Source: Cellvibrionales bacterium UBA1854
Lineage (GTDB): Bacteria; Pseudomonadota; Gammaproteobacteria; Pseudomonadales; Porticoccaceae
Direction of reading: 5' to 3'
Assembly: GCA_002338445.1 (NCBI GenBank)
Contig: DDII01000075.1
Span: forward strand, 3,941 to 23,793
Length of the DNA: 19,853 bases
The notes under the pieces are model-generated. The model was not told the origin of the DNA. It did no database searches and was given only the letters and a program-made list of their open reading frames with translations. Both the position numbers and the translations under genes were made by a program. This document shows, piece by piece, positions 15,265 to 19,853 of the stretch. Positions within the stretch are counted from its first letter, which is position 1. Each line of letters opens with the position of its first letter.

Positions 15265-17175
15265 ATGCCGATCGTCACACTCCCAGATTCATCTACTAGA
15301 AACTATAGTGATGGCATTACGGTTCTTGAAGTAGCGCATGACATCGGTCCAGGACTTGCGAAGGCTACCATAGCAGGGATTGTTGATGGTGTGGAGGTCG
15401 ATTCAGCATTTCGAATTGACAAAGATTCGACGCTTGAAATTATAACGGAACGCTCTGAAGCAGGATTAGCGATCATCCGTCACTCGACGGCCCATCTCAT
15501 GGCTATGGCGGTCAAACAACTGTTTCCGGAAGCACAGGTAACTATCGGTCCGGTAATTGATAATGGTTTTTATTATGACTTTGCATATAAACGTGCTTTT
15601 TCACCAGATGATATAAATGCTATTGAAGAGCGGATGAAAGAGCTTGTGGAGCAAGATCATAAGATTTCTCGGGAAGAATGGTGCCGAAATGAGGCAGAGG
15701 TTTTTTTTCTTGATATTGGTGAAGAGTATAAGGCTGAGATCATTAAAAGTATTCCTGAAAGTGAGTCAATAAGTTTATATAAGCAGGGTTCATTTGTGGA
15801 TTTATGTCGAGGTCCCCATGTGCCCTCCACCAAGCGATTAACTGCTTTTAAATTATTAAAAGTGGCCGGAGCTTATTGGCGTGGAGACCACTCCAATGAG
15901 ATGTTACAAAGAATTTATGGAACGGCTTGGAACACAGAAAAAGAACTAAAGAAGCATCTCAAGAACTTAGAAGAGGCTGAAAAAAGGGATCACCGAAAAA
16001 TTGGAAAAAAATTAGATTTATTTCACATACAGGACGAGGCACCTGGCTCTATTTTTTGGCATCCGAGGGGATGGACGATATATCGAGTTATTGAGCAGTA
16101 TATGCGTGCGAAGCAATTAGAGGAGGGATATCAAGAGATCAAGACGCCGCAATTAGTTGATCTTTCACTTTGGGAAAAATCTGGTCATGCTGATAAATTC
16201 GGAGAAGACATGTATGTTCTCGAAACGGATTATAAAAACTATGTAATTAAGCCGATGAATTGTCCATGCCATGTCCAGGTATTTAATCAGGGTTTAAAAA
16301 GTTATCGAGATTTACCAATAAGATTAGCCGAATTCGGGTCATGTCACCGAAATGAACCTTCAGGTTCTCTCCATGGAATAATGCGCGTGCGATCATTTAC
16401 GCAAGACGATGCGCATATTTTCTGTACAGAAGGGCAAATTCAGTTCGAAGTAGCCAAATTTATCGATTTTTTGCATGATGTATACACAGATTTTGGGTTT
16501 AACGACATTCTTTACAGGCTATCAACCCGGCCAAATAATCGAGTTGGTTCAGATGAAATATGGGATCGTGCTGAAAAAGCGCTGGCCGATGCGTTGAATG
16601 CCAAAAATCTAAAGTGGCAAACCTTGCCGGGTGAGGGAGCTTTTTACGGTCCAAAAATTGAATTTTCTCTGACAGATGCGATAGGAAGAATTTGGCAATT
16701 AGGTACGGTCCAAGTGGATTTTTCAATGCCCGAACGTCTGGATGCTCAATATGTTGCTGAGGATGGATCCAGGCATGTGCCTGTCATGTTACATCGTGCC
16801 ATACTCGGATCCTTTGAAAGGTTCATCGGTATTTTAACAGAGCATTATGAAGGAGTGTTTCCACTTTGGTTGGCGCCGGAACAAGTCGTTGTCATGAACA
16901 TTACCGATTCTCAACGTCAATATGCTGATGAAATTACAAATTCATTGCGTAATAGGGGTTATAGAACAATTTCGGACTTGAGAAACGAGAAGATCGGCTA
17001 TAAAATCCGGCATCATTCGATGCGAAGGGTGCCTTATTTAGTGGTTGTAGGGAAAAAAGAAAAAGATTCTTTAACGGTGTCCGTAAGATCCCAAGCAGGT
17101 TTAGATCATGGCATAATGACGTTAGATGAAATATCTGAGATGTTGTCTGCGGAGGTGCATTCTCGGGGGAATTAA
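15265..17175 (+). CDS. thrS: Threonine--tRNA ligase
   Basis: A 636-residue class II aminoacyl-tRNA synthetase that charges tRNA-Thr in the cytoplasm. In order: an N-terminal TGS domain (about 1-62), the editing domain with HSTAH at 73-77 and CRGPH further on, and the catalytic core with MNCPCHV (zinc-binding Cys), RLAEFGSCHRNEPSGSLHG (motif 2) and LHRAILGSFERF (motif 3). The anticodon-binding domain follows (LWLAPEQVVVMNI). Length and motifs are normal. A perfect GGAGG lies 7 nt before the ATG. It is the first gene of the translation operon; infC follows after 24 nt. Confidence 0.97.
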   Translation: MPIVTLPDSSTRNYSDGITVLEVAHDIGPGLAKATIAGIVDGVEVDSAFRIDKDSTLEIITERSEAGLAIIRHSTAHLMAMAVKQLFPEAQVTIGPVIDNGFYYDFAYKRAFSPDDINAIEERMKELVEQDHKISREEWCRNEAEVFFLDIGEEYKAEIIKSIPESESISLYKQGSFVDLCRGPHVPSTKRLTAFKLLKVAGAYWRGDHSNEMLQRIYGTAWNTEKELKKHLKNLEEAEKRDHRKIGKKLDLFHIQDEAPGSIFWHPRGWTIYRVIEQYMRAKQLEEGYQEIKTPQLVDLSLWEKSGHADKFGEDMYVLETDYKNYVIKPMNCPCHVQVFNQGLKSYRDLPIRLAEFGSCHRNEPSGSLHGIMRVRSFTQDDAHIFCTEGQIQFEVAKFIDFLHDVYTDFGFNDILYRLSTRPNNRVGSDEIWDRAEKALADALNAKNLKWQTLPGEGAFYGPKIEFSLTDAIGRIWQLGTVQVDFSMPERLDAQYVAEDGSRHVPVMLHRAILGSFERFIGILTEHYEGVFPLWLAPEQVVVMNITDSQRQYADEITNSLRNRGYRTISDLRNEKIGYKIRHHSMRRVPYLVVVGKKEKDSLTVSVRSQAGLDHGIMTLDEISEMLSAEVHSRGN

Positions 17176-17199
17176 TATTGGTTACATGGAGTAATATCT

Positions 17200-17727
17200 A
17201 TTAAAAAAGACAGTAAACGACTTCGCCTTAATGAAGAGATATCTGCTGAAGAAGTCAGATTGGTTGACTCAGATGGGAGTCAAATTGGTATAGTATCAGT
17301 GAAACATGCGTTGGAGGTTTCCCGCGACAGAATACTGGATCTAGTTGAGATATCCCCAGATGCTGAGCCTCCAGTATGCAAGATAATGGACTATGGAAAG
17401 CACGTTTTCGACATCAAGAAAAAAATTTCTTTGCAACGAAAAAAACAAAAACAGACCCAAGTAAAAGAGATGAAATTTCGTCCAGGGACTGACGAAGGCG
17501 ATTATCAGATTAAATTGCGTAATGTTACTCGGTTTTTGGAAAATGGTGACAAAGCAAAGGTAACGTTACGATTTCGCGGAAGAGAGATGGCACATCAGGA
17601 ACTTGGAATGGCCATGGTAAGGAGAATTGAGGAAGATCTGTCCAGTTTAGCTCAGGTAGAACAGCATCCCAAAATGGAAGGACGGCAGATGACAATGGTG
17701 CTGGCTCCGCGCGGAAAAAAAGGATAG
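17200..17727 (+). CDS. infC: Translation initiation factor IF-3, ATT start
   Basis: A 175-residue IF3 with this start. The N-terminal domain reads LRLNEEISAEEVRLVDSDG...LVEISPDAEPPVCKIMDYGK. The linker is Lys-rich, and the C-terminal domain carries KEMKFRPGTDEGDYQIKLRN and FRGREMAHQE. IF3 binds the 30S subunit, prevents premature 50S joining and checks the start codon. No ATG, GTG or TTG precedes the N-terminal domain. An ATT at 17200 has GGAG at 17188-17191, 8 nt upstream, and gives the family N-terminus. An ATT start is the well-known infC feature through which IF3 represses its own translation, so the same feedback is likely here. A GTG at 17260 would lose part of the domain. Confidence 0.94.
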   Translation: MKKDSKRLRLNEEISAEEVRLVDSDGSQIGIVSVKHALEVSRDRILDLVEISPDAEPPVCKIMDYGKHVFDIKKKISLQRKKQKQTQVKEMKFRPGTDEGDYQIKLRNVTRFLENGDKAKVTLRFRGREMAHQELGMAMVRRIEEDLSSLAQVEQHPKMEGRQMTMVLAPRGKKG

Positions 17728-17809
17728 AAAGCTTGATGTCTGCAGCAGTTATGGAATGCGCTCAATTTCAATTATCTTATGAAGATATTATGAGTATGGA
17801 GAGTAAACA

Positions 17810-18004
17810 ATGCCAAAAGTGAAACCACACAGCGGGGCTGCCAAAAGGTTTAAAAAAAATTCCGCTGGATATAAGCACAAGCGTCAGCATAAATCTCACA
17901 TCCTCACCAAAATGACAACAAAGCGCAAACGTCATTTGAGGGGCACCAGAATATTGGGTGCATCGGATTCTCCTCGTGTGGATCGTATGCTACGGAGCTC
18001 ATAA
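17810..18004 (+). CDS. rpmI: 50S ribosomal protein L35
   Basis: A 64-residue, very basic protein matching L35: it starts MPKVKPHSGAAKRFKKNSAG and ends with LRGTRILG...RVDRMLR. It is part of the large ribosomal subunit. GGAG lies 9-10 nt before the ATG. It follows infC by 82 nt and precedes rplT by 29 nt, the standard order. In E. coli this pair is repressed by L20 binding near the rpmI start. The infC-rpmI gap could hold such a site, but I cannot show it by eye. Confidence 0.96.
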   Translation: MPKVKPHSGAAKRFKKNSAGYKHKRQHKSHILTKMTTKRKRHLRGTRILGASDSPRVDRMLRSS

Positions 18005-18033
18005 GTAATATAGTTGTTTGACAGGAGAAGAGT

Positions 18034-18390
18034 ATGCCTCGCGTAAAACGTGGTGTCGAAGCCAATCGTAGACATAAGAAAATTTTAAAGCAGGCAAAGG
18101 GTTATTACGGGGCACGGAGCAGAGTATTTCGCGTAGCCGTGCAGGCAGTTACTAAAGCAGGGCAGTATGCATATCGTGATAGGCGGGTAAAAAAACGCTT
18201 ATTCAGGAGGCTTTGGATAGCAAGGATTAACGCTCAGTCCCGAAGTGAAGGTTTGGCTTACAGCAGATTTATTGACGGCCTCAGTAAGGCAGGAATTCTG
18301 CTTGACCGGCGTGTTTTGGCTGATTTGGCCGTTCATGACAAACTGGCTTTTAGTGCTATCGTGGACCGTGCAAAGGCTGCGCTATCATAG
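18034..18390 (+). CDS. rplT: 50S ribosomal protein L20
   Basis: A 118-residue, strongly basic protein matching L20. The start PRVKRGVEANRRHKKILKQA and the later RLWIARINAQSR segment are diagnostic. L20 is an early 23S rRNA-binding assembly protein and, in E. coli, the translational repressor of its own operon. AGGAG precedes the ATG at normal distance. The length is typical and nothing is unusual. pheS follows after 113 nt. Confidence 0.97.
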   Translation: MPRVKRGVEANRRHKKILKQAKGYYGARSRVFRVAVQAVTKAGQYAYRDRRVKKRLFRRLWIARINAQSRSEGLAYSRFIDGLSKAGILLDRRVLADLAVHDKLAFSAIVDRAKAALS

Positions 18391-18503
18391 CTTTTACTGC
18401 TTTGGGGTGATGAAAGGCCAAGGTCGATTGAAGAAGATTTGCATTGGTGGCGATTCTTTAGATAGATACCTCGAGGTAGCTTTCAGGATTTGGAAAAGCA
18501 GTT
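18391..18503. promoter_or_regulatory. rplT-pheS intergenic region with a 12-bp palindrome
   Basis: This gap holds TACCTCGAGGTA at 18467-18478, a perfect 12-bp palindrome about 25 nt before pheS. I do not see a Phe-rich leader peptide or a terminator followed by a T-run, so enterobacterial-type attenuation of pheST is not evident. A short GCTA-TCA-TAGC stem followed by TTTT spans the rplT stop, but is too weak to call. Confidence 0.35.
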
Positions 18504-19517
18504 ATGAGCGATCTAGCAAAACTTGAGCAAGAGGCGATGCAAGCTATCAAGGGATGCACTGACCTAGGCAGCTTAGAAAAAAAGCGGGTTGAGTATCTCG
18601 GAAAGCGTGGATTTGTCACTCTGCTTTTAAGGTCATTATCGACCTGTAGTCCATCAGAGCGTCGAGATAGGGGTGCACTAATCAATGCAGTCAAGAGGAG
18701 GATTGGCCTCTTAATAAATACTCAGAAAGAATTACTCGAGCATTTATCTATTGAGAATCAGTTGCAATCCGAGGCGGTGGATGTTTCTTTGCCGGGAAGG
18801 TCTGTTGATGTGGGAGGCATACATCCAGTCACCAGAACCTTGGAGCGTATTCAACAATTCTTCTGTGCTGTGGGTTACTCGGTAGCAACTGGTCCAGAAA
18901 TAGAGGATGAATATCATAATTTCGAAGCGTTAAATATTCCTCCACATCATCCAGCTCGAGCAATGCATGACACTTTTTATGTTGAAAACAATAAGGTGTT
19001 ACGCACACATACCTCACCGGTGCAAGTTCGAGCTATGTACAGCCAAAATCCTCCAATTAGAATAATTTGTCCAGGCAAAGTTTTTAGATGCGACTCAGAC
19101 CTTACACATACTCCAATGTTTCATCAAGTTGAGGGATTAGTTGTCGATGAAATGATTAGCTTTGCTGATCTAAAAGGAGTTGTAAACCAGTTTTTGCAAT
19201 CTTTTTTTGAAATCGAATTAAAAGTTCGATTTCGACCTTCTTATTTTCCATTTACAGAACCATCTGCTGAGGTCGATATTCAATGCTCGAATTGCTTGGG
19301 TGACGGTTGTCGCGTTTGCGGGTACACGGGTTGGTTGGAAGTGATGGGCTGCGGGATGGTGCATCCAAACGTGTTTAAGCACTGCAATGTTAACACAGAC
19401 CGATACACTGGATTTGCGTTTGGTATGGGCGTTGAAAGATTGGCGATGCTACGTTACGGCGTGAATGATTTGAGGCTATTTTTTGAAAATGAGCTGCGCT
19501 TTTTGAAACAATTTTGA
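18504..19517 (+). CDS. pheS: Phenylalanine--tRNA ligase alpha subunit
   Basis: A 337-residue class II synthetase subunit; with PheT it forms the alpha2-beta2 enzyme that charges tRNA-Phe. Seen: an N-terminal coiled-coil tRNA-binding region (about 1-90), then GPEIEDEYHNFEALNIPPHH, the motif 2 region RTHTSPVQVRAM...PGKVFRCD, and FTEPSAEVDIQC. A Cys-rich segment, CLGDGCRVCGYTGWLEVMGC, precedes motif 3 (FAFGMGVERLAMLRYG). Length and motifs are normal. The ribosome-binding site is weak (AGGATTTGG, rather far from the ATG). pheT begins 13 nt after the stop. Confidence 0.97.
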   Translation: MSDLAKLEQEAMQAIKGCTDLGSLEKKRVEYLGKRGFVTLLLRSLSTCSPSERRDRGALINAVKRRIGLLINTQKELLEHLSIENQLQSEAVDVSLPGRSVDVGGIHPVTRTLERIQQFFCAVGYSVATGPEIEDEYHNFEALNIPPHHPARAMHDTFYVENNKVLRTHTSPVQVRAMYSQNPPIRIICPGKVFRCDSDLTHTPMFHQVEGLVVDEMISFADLKGVVNQFLQSFFEIELKVRFRPSYFPFTEPSAEVDIQCSNCLGDGCRVCGYTGWLEVMGCGMVHPNVFKHCNVNTDRYTGFAFGMGVERLAMLRYGVNDLRLFFENELRFLKQF

Positions 19518-19530
19518 GCTGAGGTGGATT

Positions 19531-19853
19531 TTGAAATTTAGTGAATCTTGGTTGAGAGACATGGTTAATCCGTCTTTGAGCACTCAAGAATTATCTGATC
19601 AGCTGACTATGGCAGGTTTGGAGGTCGATGGGGTGGCACCCGTAAGTAACTTAGGTGCTGAAGTTGTTGTTTCTGCCCTTGTTAAAGTAGATTTGCATCC
19701 AGACGCAGCAAAACTTTGTGTTTGTCATGTGGATTATGGTGGTGGATCTTTGTTAAAGGTTGTTTGTGGAGCGCCCAATGCAAGAGTTGGTATAAAGGTC
19801 CCTCTTGCAAGGATTGGAGCAACACTACCCAGTGGTATGAAAGTAAAAAAAGT
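19531..19853 (+). CDS. pheT: Phenylalanine--tRNA ligase beta subunit (5' part, TTG start)
   Basis: The first 107 codons of PheT, cut by the right edge. The sequence reads M(TTG)KFSESWLRDMVNPSLSTQ, then DQLTMAGLEVDGV and, later, VVCGAPNARVGIKVPLA, matching the PheT N-terminus and its OB-fold tRNA-binding domain. The TTG at 19531 aligns with the family start MKFS, and GAGGTGG lies directly upstream at 19521-19527. The next in-frame ATG (19561) would remove ten conserved residues. It is translated with pheS from the same transcript. Confidence 0.94.
   Translation, partial: MKFSESWLRDMVNPSLSTQELSDQLTMAGLEVDGVAPVSNLGAEVVVSALVKVDLHPDAAKLCVCHVDYGGGSLLKVVCGAPNARVGIKVPLARIGATLPSGMKVKK

Noticed and set aside
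15224..15270. Short frame from an ATG at about 15224, ahead of thrS, as a leader peptide
   Set aside because: It lacks Thr codons and runs through the thrS ribosome-binding site into the gene out of frame, so it does not look like an attenuator peptide.
17736..17822. 28-residue frame from ATG 17736 that overlaps the rpmI start
   Set aside because: It has no clear ribosome-binding site and no recognisable product. Overlap with the rpmI ribosome-binding site is suggestive of coupling, but a frame this short is expected by chance.

Overview
The window looks like a moderately AT-rich gammaproteobacterial chromosome, perhaps a marine one. The evidence is a Pseudomonas-type ~1600-residue NAD-glutamate dehydrogenase, a fused RlmKL methyltransferase next to a ribosome modulation factor gene, a Bat/MoxR cluster of the gammaproteobacterial layout, and the order thrS-infC-rpmI-rplT-pheS-pheT. 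I see no tRNA, rRNA, insertion sequence, prophage or CRISPR array. Almost everything is housekeeping or a known accessory family. I did not find a convincing undescribed system.

Layout. (1) 1-4838, minus strand: a five-gene moxR / DUF58 / DUF4381 / VWA / VWA-TPR cluster, tightly packed with ATGA-type and 8-nt overlaps. It runs off the left edge inside the TPR part of the last gene; a batD-like gene would be expected beyond it. (2) 4839-5119: divergent control region with two inverted repeats. (3) 5120-9976: gdhB. (4) 9977-10526: apparently empty, but its minus strand holds a diverged rmf gene that lacks a start codon, divergent from rlmKL (10527-12713). (5) 12778-13368, minus: a YdjA-type nitroreductase converging on rlmKL. 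(6) 13561-14644, plus: a DUF4442-type thioesterase gene cut by an in-frame TAA, a DUF1145-like small membrane protein and a glutaredoxin-like protein. (7) 14646-15095, minus: a YaiI/YqxD (DUF188) protein ending 1 nt from the glutaredoxin gene. (8) 15265 to the right edge, plus: thrS, infC (ATT start), rpmI, rplT, pheS and pheT (TTG start, cut by the edge).

How the genes work together. The left cluster is probably one cell-envelope-associated unit: a MoxR AAA+ ATPase acting with VWA-domain membrane proteins. The right half is translation: two aminoacyl-tRNA synthetases, IF3, L35 and L20, with RlmKL modifying 23S rRNA and RMF dimerising idle 70S ribosomes.

The observations most worth following are two damaged-looking genes. 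In rmf, a deletion of one G from an ATG exactly explains the missing start. In the thioesterase gene, a single TAA interrupts an otherwise full-length frame. Both could be real decay or sequence error; raw reads or related genomes would decide.
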